Assembly (NCBI RefSeq): GCF_013393345.1 | Contig: NZ_QJRF01000067.1 | Coordinates: 124,001-188,000 of the forward strand | Source: Pseudomonas taiwanensis | GTDB lineage: Bacteria; Pseudomonadota; Gammaproteobacteria; Pseudomonadales; Pseudomonadaceae | DNA: 64,000 nucleotides | Direction of reading: 5' to 3' | Part shown: one piece after another, positions 25,571-33,267 of the stretch | How positions within the stretch are numbered: the first letter of the stretch is position 1 | Layout of the letters: each line of letters opens with the position of its first letter | Program-made: the position numbers and the translations under genes | The notes under the pieces: generated by a model | The model's database searches: none | Seen by the model: only the letters and a program-made list of their open reading frames with translations | What the model was told of the DNA's origin: nothing

Positions 25571-26140
25571 ATGCCCACCGTCCCCGCCCTGATCCTCGCC
25601 GCCGGCTTCGGCACCCGCTTTGGCAGCGACAAGCGCCGCGCCACCCTGGTTGATGGCCGCACCCTGCTGGCAGCCAGCCTGGAACGGGCCAAGGCGGTGT
25701 TCGGCGAGGTGCATATGGTGCTGCGCCCGGAGGACGATCCGGCCGCATTGGGGCTGCCGGAAGGCTGCAACATCATCCTCTGCGAAGACGCCGGACAGGG
25801 CATGGGCCACAGTCTGGCGGCCGGGGCGAGGGCGCTGGCCACGGGGGAAGGGGAGGCCATCGCCGTGCTGCTCGGGGACATGCCCTGGATAGCCGAATCC
25901 AGCCTGCGCGCACTGGTGGCCAAGGCCGCGCCGGGCCGCATCGTCTTCCCTGTCCACCACGATGAACGTGGGCACCCTGTGCTCTTCGGCCGGGAGTTCT
26001 GGCCCGAGCTGCAGCAATTGACTGGCGACGAAGGCGCGCGCCGGGTCCTGCGCGCCCACGCCTCTGCCTGGGTAGCGGTGGGTGTGGATGATCCAGGCGT
26101 GCTGCGCGATGTGGACAGTCCTGAGGCAATCCAACCGTAG
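25571..26140 (+). CDS. mocA: MocA-like molybdenum cofactor nucleotidyltransferase
   Basis: A 189-residue NTP-transferase domain protein: nucleotide-binding start ALILAAGFGTRFGSDKR, then GQGMGHSLAAGARAL, the metal-binding LLGDMPWI, and VFPVHHDERGHPVLFGREFWPEL. It resembles MocA, which adds CMP to molybdopterin to form the dinucleotide cofactor used by bacterial xanthine-oxidase-type enzymes, fitting its place after xdhC. GGAG ribosome site. The TAG stop (26138-26140) lies inside the GTAGGTTG end of an intergenic repeat, so the present C terminus may have been set by repeat insertion. Confidence 0.88.
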   Translation: MPTVPALILAAGFGTRFGSDKRRATLVDGRTLLAASLERAKAVFGEVHMVLRPEDDPAALGLPEGCNIILCEDAGQGMGHSLAAGARALATGEGEAIAVLLGDMPWIAESSLRALVAKAAPGRIVFPVHHDERGHPVLFGREFWPELQQLTGDEGARRVLRAHASAWVAVGVDDPGVLRDVDSPEAIQP

Positions 26141-26220
26141 GTTGCGGCAGAGCGCAGCGAAGCCCAACGATTCCCGGTGAGTCCGCATGTTGGGCTTCGC
26201 TGCGCTCAGCGCCAACCTAC
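26137..26220. repeat. Inverted pair of the GTAGGTTG...GCAGCGAAGCCCAAC repeat
   Basis: Left arm GTAGGTTGCGGCAGAGCGCAGCGAAGCCCAAC and right arm GTTGGGCTTCGCTGCGCTCAGCGCCAACCTAC form a long near-perfect inverted repeat with a loop of about 20 nt. The left end supplies the stop codon of mocA. The hairpin probably terminates transcription before cioA. Confidence 0.85.
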
Positions 26221-26325
26221 ATCCCCCCAACGACCTCATGCGGCGCGCGGCCGCGCGTCAACCTGTCGCGCGGCAACGAACCACAGCTTCCTAAATGCCT
26301 TGACCGGCTACTCTCTATGCATTGC

Positions 26326-26339
26326 TTGATCCGCGTCAA
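26326..26339 (+). promoter_or_regulatory. ANR/FNR-type box upstream of cioAB
   Basis: TTGATCCGCGTCAA matches the TTGAT-N4-ATCAA consensus with one mismatch, about 150 bp upstream of cioA. ANR is known to repress cioAB at low oxygen in P. aeruginosa. Apart from the repeat at 26137-26220, the rest of the 347-bp gap (26141-26487) shows no gene. Confidence 0.65.
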
Positions 26340-26487
26340 AACCCCCGACGCGGGTTTGTGAAGGGCCTGGCTGGCCCGCATCCAGTCGCAGCAGCTATCC
26401 ATAAGAACAATTCGATCCGGCGCGAATCCTCTATAGGGTGGAGTCGCGCGGGGCCGCACCCGTATCAACCTGATTAGAGGATTCGCC

Positions 26488-27927
26488 ATGTTCGGATTGG
26501 AGGCTCTCGATCTCGCCCGAATGCAGTTCGCCTTCACCGTGTCCTTCCACATCATCTTCCCGGCCATCACCATTGGCCTGGCGAGCTACCTCGCCGTGCT
26601 GGAAGGGTTGTGGCTGAAGACCCGTGAGGAGGTCTACCGCGACCTCTATCACTTCTGGTCGAAGATTTTCGCCGTGAACTTCGGCATGGGTGTGGTTTCC
26701 GGCCTGGTCATGGCCTACCAGTTCGGCACCAACTGGAGCGCCTTCTCCGACTTCGCCGGCGCGGTCACCGGGCCGCTGCTGACCTATGAGGTGCTCACCG
26801 CATTCTTCCTCGAGGCGGGATTCCTTGGCGTCATGCTGTTCGGCTGGAACCGCGTGGGGCCGGGCCTGCACTTCTTCTCCACGGTGATGGTGGCCATCGG
26901 CACCATCATTTCCACCTTCTGGATTCTCGCTTCCAACAGTTGGATGCAGACCCCGCAGGGCTTCGAGATCATCGATGGCCGCGTGGTGCCGGTGGACTGG
27001 TTCGCCGTGGTGTTCAACCCCTCGTTCCCCTACCGTCTGGTGCATATGGCGACAGCGGCCTTCCTCGCCACCGCGTTCTTCGTCGGCGCGTCGGCGGCCT
27101 GGCACCTGCTGCGTGGTCGCGACAACCCGGGCATCCGCAAGATGCTCTCCATGGCCATGTGGATGGCCCTGCTGGTGGCGCCGGTACAGGCGTTCATCGG
27201 CGATTTGCACGGCCTCAATACCCTCAAGCACCAGCCGGCGAAGATCGCCGCGATGGAAGGCCACTGGGACAACAGCAGCGGCGAAGCCACCCCGCTGATC
27301 CTCTTCGGCTGGCCGGACATGGAGCGCGAGGAAACCCGCTTCAAGGTGGAGGTCCCCTACCTCGGCAGCCTGATCCTGACCCACAGCCTGGACAAGCAGG
27401 TGCCGGCGCTGAAGGAATTCCCCAAGGAAGACCGGCCCAATTCCACCGTGGTGTTCTGGTCGTTCCGCATCATGGCGGGCCTGGGCATGCTGATGATCCT
27501 CACCGGCGTCTGGAGCCTCTGGCTGCGCTGGCGTGGCGGGCTGTTCCAGTCCCGGCCGTTCCTCTACTTGTGCCTGTGGATGGGCCCGTCCGGACTGATC
27601 GCGATCCTCGCCGGCTGGTTCACCACCGAGATGGGCCGCCAGCCCTGGGTGGTCTACGGGCTGATGCGCACGGCCGATGCAGTGTCGAACCACAGCGTGA
27701 CGCAGATGAGCCTGACCCTGGTGAGCTTCGTGGTGGTGTACTTCGTGCTCTTCGGCGCCGGCCTGGGCTACATGATGCGCCTGGTGCGCAAGGGCCCGGT
27801 CACCAACGAAGGCAAGGAACAGGGTATCGGCGGCCCCGGCCAGCATCGGACCCCCGCCCGCCCGCTCTCGGCGACCGAAGAGGGCATGGACGATGACGAA
27901 AACGCTGTAACCGAGCCGAGGAATTGA
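26488..27927 (+). CDS. cioA: Cyanide-insensitive bd-type quinol oxidase, subunit I
   Basis: A 479-residue polytopic inner-membrane subunit carrying the haems and the quinol site. The N-terminal LARMQFAFTVSFHIIFPAITIG places the haem-ligand His at 21; PYRLVHMATAAFLAT holds the haem b558 His, and GWFTTEMGRQPWVVYG is the conserved quinol/haem region. The short Q-loop and overall length fit the CioA branch rather than E. coli CydA. It oxidises ubiquinol and reduces O2 to water, resisting cyanide. An AGAGGA site precedes the ATG, and cioB starts 2 bp after the stop. Confidence 0.96.
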   Translation: MFGLEALDLARMQFAFTVSFHIIFPAITIGLASYLAVLEGLWLKTREEVYRDLYHFWSKIFAVNFGMGVVSGLVMAYQFGTNWSAFSDFAGAVTGPLLTYEVLTAFFLEAGFLGVMLFGWNRVGPGLHFFSTVMVAIGTIISTFWILASNSWMQTPQGFEIIDGRVVPVDWFAVVFNPSFPYRLVHMATAAFLATAFFVGASAAWHLLRGRDNPGIRKMLSMAMWMALLVAPVQAFIGDLHGLNTLKHQPAKIAAMEGHWDNSSGEATPLILFGWPDMEREETRFKVEVPYLGSLILTHSLDKQVPALKEFPKEDRPNSTVVFWSFRIMAGLGMLMILTGVWSLWLRWRGGLFQSRPFLYLCLWMGPSGLIAILAGWFTTEMGRQPWVVYGLMRTADAVSNHSVTQMSLTLVSFVVVYFVLFGAGLGYMMRLVRKGPVTNEGKEQGIGGPGQHRTPARPLSATEEGMDDDENAVTEPRN

Positions 27928-27929
27928 TC

Positions 27930-28937
27930 ATGGGCGTCGACCTTTCACTGATCTGGGCGATCATCATCATCTTCGGCGTGATGATGTATGTGGTGATGGA
28001 CGGTTTCGACCTCGGAATCGGCATCCTCTTCCCCTTCGTCAAGGACAGCGGCGAACGCGACGTGATGATGAACACCGTCGCGCCGGTCTGGGACGGCAAC
28101 GAGACCTGGCTGATCCTGGGCGGTGCCGGCCTGTTCGGCGCCTTCCCGCTGGCCTACTCGGTCGTGCTTTCCGCGCTCTACCTGCCGCTCATCCTGATGC
28201 TGCTGGGGTTGATCTTCCGCGGCGTCGCCTTCGAGTTCCGCTTCAAGGCCAAGCCGGCCAAGCGTCACCTGTGGGACAAGGCGTTCATCGGTGGCTCCAT
28301 CGCCGCGACCTTCTTCCAGGGCGTCGCGCTGGGTGCCTTCATCGAGGGCATCCCAGTGGTGAACCGCACCTTTGCCGGTGGTTCGCTGGACTGGCTGGCG
28401 CCGTTCCCGATGTTCTGCGGCCTGGGCCTGATCGCCGCCTATGCACTGCTCGGCTGCACCTGGCTGATCATGAAGACCGAAGGCCGCCTGCAGCAGCAGA
28501 TGCACGACCTGGCGCGCCCGCTGGTGATGGTGCTGCTGGCCATCACCGGCATCGTCAGCATCTGGACGCCGCTGGCCCACGAGGAAATCGCCACGCGCTG
28601 GTTCAGCCTGCCCAACCTGTTCTGGTTCATGCCGGTGCCGATCCTGGTGCTGGTGTGCACCTGGGCACTGCTGCGTGCGGTGGCCGACAACGCCCACCAC
28701 GCGCCCTTCGTGCTGACCCTGGTGCTGATCTTCCTCGGCTACAGCGGCCTGGGCATCAGCCTCTGGCCGAATGTGATCCCGCCGTCGATCTCCATCTGGG
28801 AAGCCGCGGCACCGCCGCAGAGCCAGGGCTTCATGCTGGTGGGCGCGCTGTTCATCATCCCCTTCATCCTGATGTATACCGCCTGGAGCTACTACGTATT
28901 CCGCGGCAAGGTGACCCAGGAAGACGGCTACCACTAG
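27930..28937 (+). CDS. cioB: Cyanide-insensitive bd-type quinol oxidase, subunit II
   Basis: A 335-residue integral membrane partner of CioA with 8-9 hydrophobic segments. It shows the family block MMYVVMDGFDLGIGILFPFV, APVWDGNETWLILGGAGLFGAFPLAYS and WPNVIPPSISIWEAAAPPQSQGFML. The length equals P. aeruginosa CioB. The ATG at 27930 is preferred over the TTG six bases upstream because it restores the usual N terminus (MGVDLSLIW). A 46-residue DUF2474 gene follows 9 bp later. Confidence 0.96.
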   Translation: MGVDLSLIWAIIIIFGVMMYVVMDGFDLGIGILFPFVKDSGERDVMMNTVAPVWDGNETWLILGGAGLFGAFPLAYSVVLSALYLPLILMLLGLIFRGVAFEFRFKAKPAKRHLWDKAFIGGSIAATFFQGVALGAFIEGIPVVNRTFAGGSLDWLAPFPMFCGLGLIAAYALLGCTWLIMKTEGRLQQQMHDLARPLVMVLLAITGIVSIWTPLAHEEIATRWFSLPNLFWFMPVPILVLVCTWALLRAVADNAHHAPFVLTLVLIFLGYSGLGISLWPNVIPPSISIWEAAAPPQSQGFMLVGALFIIPFILMYTAWSYYVFRGKVTQEDGYH

Positions 28938-28946
28938 GAGCGCCTT

Positions 28947-29087
28947 GTGGATAAGTCAGAGAAGAAACCGCTGTGGCAGCGCCTGGGCTGGCTGGTGGGC
29001 ATCTGGGCCCTCAGCGTGCTGGCCCTCGGCGCCGTGGCCTACCTGCTGAGGATGTTCATGACGGCGGCGGGGTTGAGTACGCACTGA
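28947..29087 (+). CDS. DUF2474 small subunit-like membrane protein of the cio operon
   Basis: A 46-residue protein starting at GTG (DKSEKKPLWQRLGWLVGIW...). It has a basic N terminus, one membrane span (LVGIWALSVLALGAVAYLL) and a short tail ending GLSTH. This is the DUF2474 pattern found after cioB or cydB genes, functionally comparable with CydX-type stabilising subunits. It lies 9 bp after cioB with a GGAG site (28937-28940) at good distance. It is easily missed because of its size and GTG start. Confidence 0.85.
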   Translation: MDKSEKKPLWQRLGWLVGIWALSVLALGAVAYLLRMFMTAAGLSTH

Positions 29088-29090
29088 TCC

Positions 29091-29188
29091 TGTGGGGGCG
29101 AATTCATTGGCTAAGGGCTGCGCAGCAGCCCCCATGAGTCTCGAAAGGCAGACCTTCGGTCTGCATCGCGAATGAATTCGCCCCCACA
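29091..29188. repeat. REPIN-like intergenic repeat, copy 5
   Basis: Both arms are of the GAATTC version; the left one carries a change (GAATTCATTGGC) that breaks a stem pair. Internal hairpins are GGGCTGCGCAGCAGCCC and GGCAGACCTTCGGTCTGC. It begins 4 bp after the DUF2474 stop and probably ends both convergent transcripts (cio and rlmG). Confidence 0.88.
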
Positions 29189-29210
29189 AGGTTTCCTGCA
29201 AGTCGCGGCG

Positions 29211-30335
29211 TTATTTGCTCGCCTTCAACACCACAAACTTCGGCGTCGCCGCCACCTGCTCCACACCCCGGAACAGGCGCTTGAGCTTGGCGTGGTAGCC
29301 CAGGTGGCGGTTGCCGACGATCCATAGCTCGCCCCCCTTCACCAGCGCATCGCGCGCTTGCACGAACATGCGCCAGGCGAGGAAATCGCCTACCACCTGC
29401 TGCTGGTGGAACGGCGGATTGCACAGCACCAGGTCCAGCGAATCCTCCGGCTGTTCGGCCAGGCCGTCGCCAGCGCGGATGTCCGCCGGGCGATCACCCA
29501 GTGCCGCGCGCCAGTTTTCCTGCGCCGACTGCACCGCCATGTAGGACTCGTCCACCAGGGTCATCTGCGCCTGCGGGTTGGCCAGGGCGTAGACGATGCC
29601 GAGAACGCCATTGCCGCAGCCAAGGTCCGCCGCGCGGATGTCCGCCAGGCTGCGTGGCAGGTGCGGGAGGAAAGCGCGGGTGCCGATGTCCAGGCCTTCG
29701 CGGCAGAACACGTTGGCGTGGTTCACCAGCGTCAGGCGTGGCTGGTCCAGCTGATAGCGCGTGGGATAGGGCGAGGAGATGGCCGGCTTCTGCTCGGTCG
29801 TGGCGATCAGCAGGCGTGCCTTCTTCACCGCCAGCGACGGCTGCATCGGGCCGATGTATTTCGCCAACAGATCACCGGCGGCGTGGGGCAGGTGTTTGAC
29901 CATGCCGGCGGCGACCACAGTAGCGCCTGGAGCCAGTTGGCCGTGCAGGCGGATCAGTTGTTCCTCCAGCAGTGCCAGGGTCTTGGGCACGCGGATCAGT
30001 ACCCGGTCGAACGGACCAATAGCCGCTTCACTGGCAGGCACGAAGCGTACGCCACTGACATCCAGTTCATTGCGCGCCAGATTGCGTTGCAGGGCGATAT
30101 GACCGAGGTGGGAATCGCCGCTGCTGGTGACCTGGGCGTGGGGCGCGAGGCTGGCCGCCAGCGCGCCGAAGCTGTCGTTCAGTACCAGGATGCGCGTATC
30201 GGCCGTGATGCCCTGCTCGTGCAGGTGGCTGAGCAGGTATTCATCGGCAGCATCGAAGGCCTGCAGCGGATCGTCCTGCTGTTCGGGCTGGCGAACGAGG
30301 TCGAGCTGGGCAAAAGGCGTAGCAAATATAGGCAT
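29211..30335 (-). CDS. rlmG: 23S rRNA (guanine-1835-N2)-methyltransferase
   Basis: A 374-residue RsmC/RlmG-type enzyme with a degenerate N-terminal methyltransferase domain and an active C-terminal one. The C-terminal half shows RAADLGCGNGVLGIVYA (SAM binding) and LDLVLCNPPFHQQQ (the NPPF catalytic motif). It methylates G1835 of 23S rRNA. The start MPIFATPFAQLDL at 30335 matches family proteins; the longer frame into the fprB leader does not. It is divergent from fprB with 82 bp between starts. Confidence 0.93.
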   Translation of the reverse strand: MPIFATPFAQLDLVRQPEQQDDPLQAFDAADEYLLSHLHEQGITADTRILVLNDSFGALAASLAPHAQVTSSGDSHLGHIALQRNLARNELDVSGVRFVPASEAAIGPFDRVLIRVPKTLALLEEQLIRLHGQLAPGATVVAAGMVKHLPHAAGDLLAKYIGPMQPSLAVKKARLLIATTEQKPAISSPYPTRYQLDQPRLTLVNHANVFCREGLDIGTRAFLPHLPRSLADIRAADLGCGNGVLGIVYALANPQAQMTLVDESYMAVQSAQENWRAALGDRPADIRAGDGLAEQPEDSLDLVLCNPPFHQQQVVGDFLAWRMFVQARDALVKGGELWIVGNRHLGYHAKLKRLFRGVEQVAATPKFVVLKASK

Positions 30336-30417
30336 AAGAACCGGCGGTGTTTCTGAAGGCCGCTTTGCGAGACACTGGGGCGGCCTTCGAACGAATCGGA
30401 AAGAGTGGGAGCGGAGT

Positions 30418-31194
30418 ATGACCGCCAGCGAAGAGAAGTTCACCCGTCAGACCCTGCTGGAAGTGGAGACCCTGACGCCCAGCCTGTTCACCCTGCGCAC
30501 CACCCGCGACGTGGGCTACCGCTTCCGCGCTGGCCAGTTTGCCCGCCTGGGCGTCACCAAGGCCGACGGCAGCACCGTCTGGCGCGCCTATTCCATGGTG
30601 TCGGCACCCCATGACGAGCACCTGGAGTTCTTCTCCATCGTCGTGCCGGGAGGCGAATTCACCAGCGAGCTGTCGCGCCTGAAAGAAGGCGACACCCTGA
30701 TGGTGGACAAGACGTCCTTCGGTTTCCTCACCCTCGACCGCTTCGTCGATGGTCGCGACCTCTGGCTGCTGGCCACCGGAACGGGCTTGGCGCCCTTCCT
30801 GTCGATCCTCCAGGACCTGGAGGTCTGGCAGCGTTTCGAGCGCATCATCCTGGTCTACAGCGTGCGCCAGGCCGCCGAACTGGCCTATCAACCGCTGATC
30901 GATGACCTGAAAAACCGTGATTACCTGGAAGGCGTGGCCGACAAGCTGCTGTACATCCCCGTGGTGACCCGCGAGGAAGTGCCCGGCGCGCTGCATGGGC
31001 GCATCACCACCCTGATCGAGAACGGTGAGCTGGAACAAGCCGCTGGCCTGGAACTGACCCCGGAACATTCCCGCGTGATGCTCTGCGGCAACCCGCAGAT
31101 GATCGATGACACCCGTGCTGTGCTGAAGAAGCGCGACATGAACCTGAGCCTCACCCGCCGGCCGGGGCAGGTGGCGGTGGAGAATTATTGGTAG
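30418..31194 (+). CDS. fprB: Ferredoxin/flavodoxin--NADP+ reductase, FprB type
   Basis: A 258-residue FAD enzyme that exchanges electrons between NADPH and ferredoxin or flavodoxin. The FAD motif is WRAYSMVSAP, with GGEFTSELSRLKEGD following; the NADP-binding motif is LLATGTGLAPFLSIL, and the C terminus is VAVENYW. The length equals both Pseudomonas Fpr paralogues. Gene context near rlmG, mscL and radA matches the FprB locus (PA4615) rather than FprA. A GGAG ribosome site precedes the ATG. Confidence 0.9.
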   Translation: MTASEEKFTRQTLLEVETLTPSLFTLRTTRDVGYRFRAGQFARLGVTKADGSTVWRAYSMVSAPHDEHLEFFSIVVPGGEFTSELSRLKEGDTLMVDKTSFGFLTLDRFVDGRDLWLLATGTGLAPFLSILQDLEVWQRFERIILVYSVRQAAELAYQPLIDDLKNRDYLEGVADKLLYIPVVTREEVPGALHGRITTLIENGELEQAAGLELTPEHSRVMLCGNPQMIDDTRAVLKKRDMNLSLTRRPGQVAVENYW

Positions 31195-31216
31195 GCAGTG
31201 GTTGCTCTCGCTTTTT

Positions 31217-31312
31217 TGTGGGGGCGATTTCAATCGCTAAGCAGACCGCAGGTCTGCCCGACAGTTGATAGGGGCTGCTGCGCAGCCCTTAGCGAATGAA
31301 TTCGCCCCCACA
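31217..31312. repeat. REPIN-like intergenic repeat, copy 6
   Basis: Left arm TGTGGGGGCGATTTCAATCGC, right arm GCGAATGAATTCGCCCCCACA; a hybrid. Internal hairpins are GCAGACCGCAGGTCTGC and GGGCTGCTGCGCAGCCC. It lies between convergent fprB and ccoQ4. Confidence 0.88.
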
Positions 31313-31323
31313 GGGTTCGGCCC

Positions 31324-31569
31324 TCAGGCGTCCATCTCCACTCGGCTCGCACAACCCCCATCACACCGCCCCGGGCAACTACACCCCGTGCTGCTGCGGC
31401 CTGTGGCGCGTTCCATGCGCCGGGCCACGGGCTCGTCGTCGGCGAAGGGCAGCATGGTGGCTTCGTCCAGCTGACGCTGGCTCCTGCCGCCCAGGCAGGC
31501 CTGGGTGGCGAGGTAGAAGAAGGTCAGCGCGGCGAGGCTGAGCAGGGCGTAGGCGCTCTCGCTATCCAT
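31324..31569 (-). CDS. ccoQ4: CcoQ-like cbb3 oxidase subunit with cysteine-rich tail
   Basis: An 81-residue protein. One membrane span (about residues 6-24, [19 protein letters not shown]) is followed by the CcoQ/FixQ-type motif [14 protein letters not shown], then an unusual tail containing [11 protein letters not shown]. It overlaps the ccoN4 stop by 8 bp, so it is translationally coupled to it. This matches the orphan ccoNQ-4 pair of P. aeruginosa (PA4133-PA4134). The Cys tail could bind a metal; that is speculation. Confidence 0.8.
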   Translation of the reverse strand: MDSESAYALLSLAALTFFYLATQACLGGRSQRQLDEATMLPFADDEPVARRMERATGRSSTGCSCPGRCDGGCASRVEMDA

Positions 31570-32998
31570 GGACCACCGCCTGCGGTACCACTTCGGTGGT
31601 GCGTGCATCGCCCACGCGGATGGTGCGCCAGGTATTCCAGGCCATCAGCAGCATGCCGGTGACGAAGAAGATGCCGCCCACCATGCGTACCACGAAGCCC
31701 GGATGGCTGGCTTCCAGCGCTTCCACGAAGGAATAGGTGAGGGTGCCGTCCTCGTTGACTGCGCGCCACATCAGGCCTTGGGTGATGCCGTTGACCCACA
31801 TCGAGGCGATGTAGAGCACGGTGCCGATGGTGGCCAGCCAGAAGTGGGCGTTGATCAGGCCGACGCTGTGCATCTGCGCGCGGCCGTAGAGGCGCGGGAT
31901 CAGGTGGTAGAGTGAGCCGATGGTAATCATCGCCACCCAGCCCAGCGCACCGGCGTGTACGTGGCCGATGGTCCAGTCGGTGTAGTGGGAAAGGGCGTTG
32001 ACGGTCTTGATCGCCATCATCGGGCCTTCGAAGGTGGACATACCGTAGAAGGCCAGCGACACCACGAGGAAGCGCAGGATCGGGTCGTCGCGCAACTTAT
32101 GCCAGGCGCCGGACAGGGTCATCATGCCGTTGATCATGCCGCCCCAGGATGGCGCCAGCAGGATGATCGACATCACCATGCCGAGGGACTGCGCCCAGTC
32201 GGGCAGGGCGGTGTAGTGCAGGTGGTGCGGGCCGGCCCAGATGTACAGGGTGATCAACGCCCAGAAGTGCACGATGGACAGCCGGTAGGAGTACACCGGG
32301 CGCCCGGCCTGCTTGGGAATGAAGTAGTACATCATCCCGAGGAAGCCGGTAGTCAGGAAGAAGCCCACGGCGTTGTGCCCGTACCACCACTGGACCATGG
32401 CGTCGGTGGCGCCTGAATACACCGAGTAGGACTTGAACCAGCTCACCGGAATGGCCATGTGGTTGACGATGTGCAGCATCGCGGTGACCACGATGAAGGC
32501 GCCGAAGAACCAGTTGCCCACGTAGATGTGCTTGGTCTTGCGCTTCATGATGGTGCCGAAGAACACCACCGCGTAGGCGATCCAGACGATTCCCATCCAC
32601 ACCGCGCCGGTGAATTCCACCTCGGCGTATTCCTTGGTGGTGGTCAGGCCCTGAGGCAGGGTCACCAGCAGGATCACCACCAGCGCCTGCCAGCCCCAGA
32701 AGGTGAAGGCGGCCAGCCCGCCACCGAACAGTCGCGCCTGGCAGGTGCGTTGCACCGTGTAGTAGCTGGTGGCGAACAGCGCGCTGCCGCCGAAGGCGAA
32801 GATCACCAGGTTGGTATGCAGCGGGCGCAGACGGCCGAAGCTGGTCCAGGGCAGGTCGAGGTTCAGCGCCGGCCAGACGAGCTGGGCGGCGATGAACACG
32901 CCCATGCCCATGCCGACGATGCCCCAGACGAGCGTCATCAGGGCGAACTGGCGAACCACCTTGTAGTCGTAGGTCGGTTCCGGGAATGCGGTGTTCAT
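31562..32998 (-). CDS. ccoN4: Orphan cbb3-type cytochrome c oxidase catalytic subunit
   Basis: A 478-residue haem-copper oxidase subunit I of the cbb3 class with 12 predicted spans. Metal ligands visible: [11 protein letters not shown] (CuB His), GPHHLHY (CuB His pair) and [17 protein letters not shown] (haem ligands). No ccoO or ccoP is nearby, so it must assemble with subunits encoded elsewhere, as known for P. aeruginosa CcoN4 (PA4133), which supports cyanide tolerance and biofilm respiration. The start [15 protein letters not shown] follows the usual family pattern. Divergent from the sirohaem reductase gene across a 269-bp region. Confidence 0.93.
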   Translation of the reverse strand: MNTAFPEPTYDYKVVRQFALMTLVWGIVGMGMGVFIAAQLVWPALNLDLPWTSFGRLRPLHTNLVIFAFGGSALFATSYYTVQRTCQARLFGGGLAAFTFWGWQALVVILLVTLPQGLTTTKEYAEVEFTGAVWMGIVWIAYAVVFFGTIMKRKTKHIYVGNWFFGAFIVVTAMLHIVNHMAIPVSWFKSYSVYSGATDAMVQWWYGHNAVGFFLTTGFLGMMYYFIPKQAGRPVYSYRLSIVHFWALITLYIWAGPHHLHYTALPDWAQSLGMVMSIILLAPSWGGMINGMMTLSGAWHKLRDDPILRFLVVSLAFYGMSTFEGPMMAIKTVNALSHYTDWTIGHVHAGALGWVAMITIGSLYHLIPRLYGRAQMHSVGLINAHFWLATIGTVLYIASMWVNGITQGLMWRAVNEDGTLTYSFVEALEASHPGFVVRMVGGIFFVTGMLLMAWNTWRTIRVGDARTTEVVPQAVVHG

Positions 32999-33090
32999 GT
33001 GCGGGCCTTTCGGTTGGGAAGACTGAGCGGCCGCCATTCTGGAAATCCCGACGACGGGGAAACAGACTCAGATAAAGGCACTTTTTAGAG

Positions 33091-33177
33091 CTCAGATGGA
33101 AGGCGGCCCTGTAGGAGCGAGCTTGCTCGCGAACCGCAGCCCTTCGCGAGCAAGCTCGCTCCTACAGTTTCATCTGA
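33091..33177. promoter_or_regulatory. CTCAGATGGAA / TTTCATCTGAT inverted pair in the ccoN4-reductase divergent region
   Basis: CTCAGATGGAA (from 33091) and a near-perfect inverted copy, TTTCATCTGAT (33168-33178), flank the GCTCGC-type REP pair. A further CTCAGAT lies at 33067-33073 in direct orientation. The sites could be operators for a shared regulator of the divergent genes, split by repeat insertion. Confidence 0.35.
33110..33167. repeat. Short REPIN of the GCGAGCTTGCTCGC class
   Basis: TGTAGGAGCGAGCTTGCTCGCGAA and its inverted copy are separated by a very short spacer (CCGCAGCCC), giving a 58-bp perfect-armed hairpin. The sequence is the REP type well known from other Pseudomonas species and differs from the other elements here in both palindrome and spacer. 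Confidence 0.9.
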
Positions 33178-33267
33178 TACGGTTTTTTGCAGCGAACCTG
33201 AAGCTGTTTCCATCTCGCTCGCACGCACATAGTGACGGCTCCGCCCGCCTTGCTGGAGCCCGCTTGC

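Noticed and set aside
26431-27846. 471-codon frame opposite cioA
   Set aside because: Antisense shadow; cioA motifs, ribosome site and operon context are decisive.
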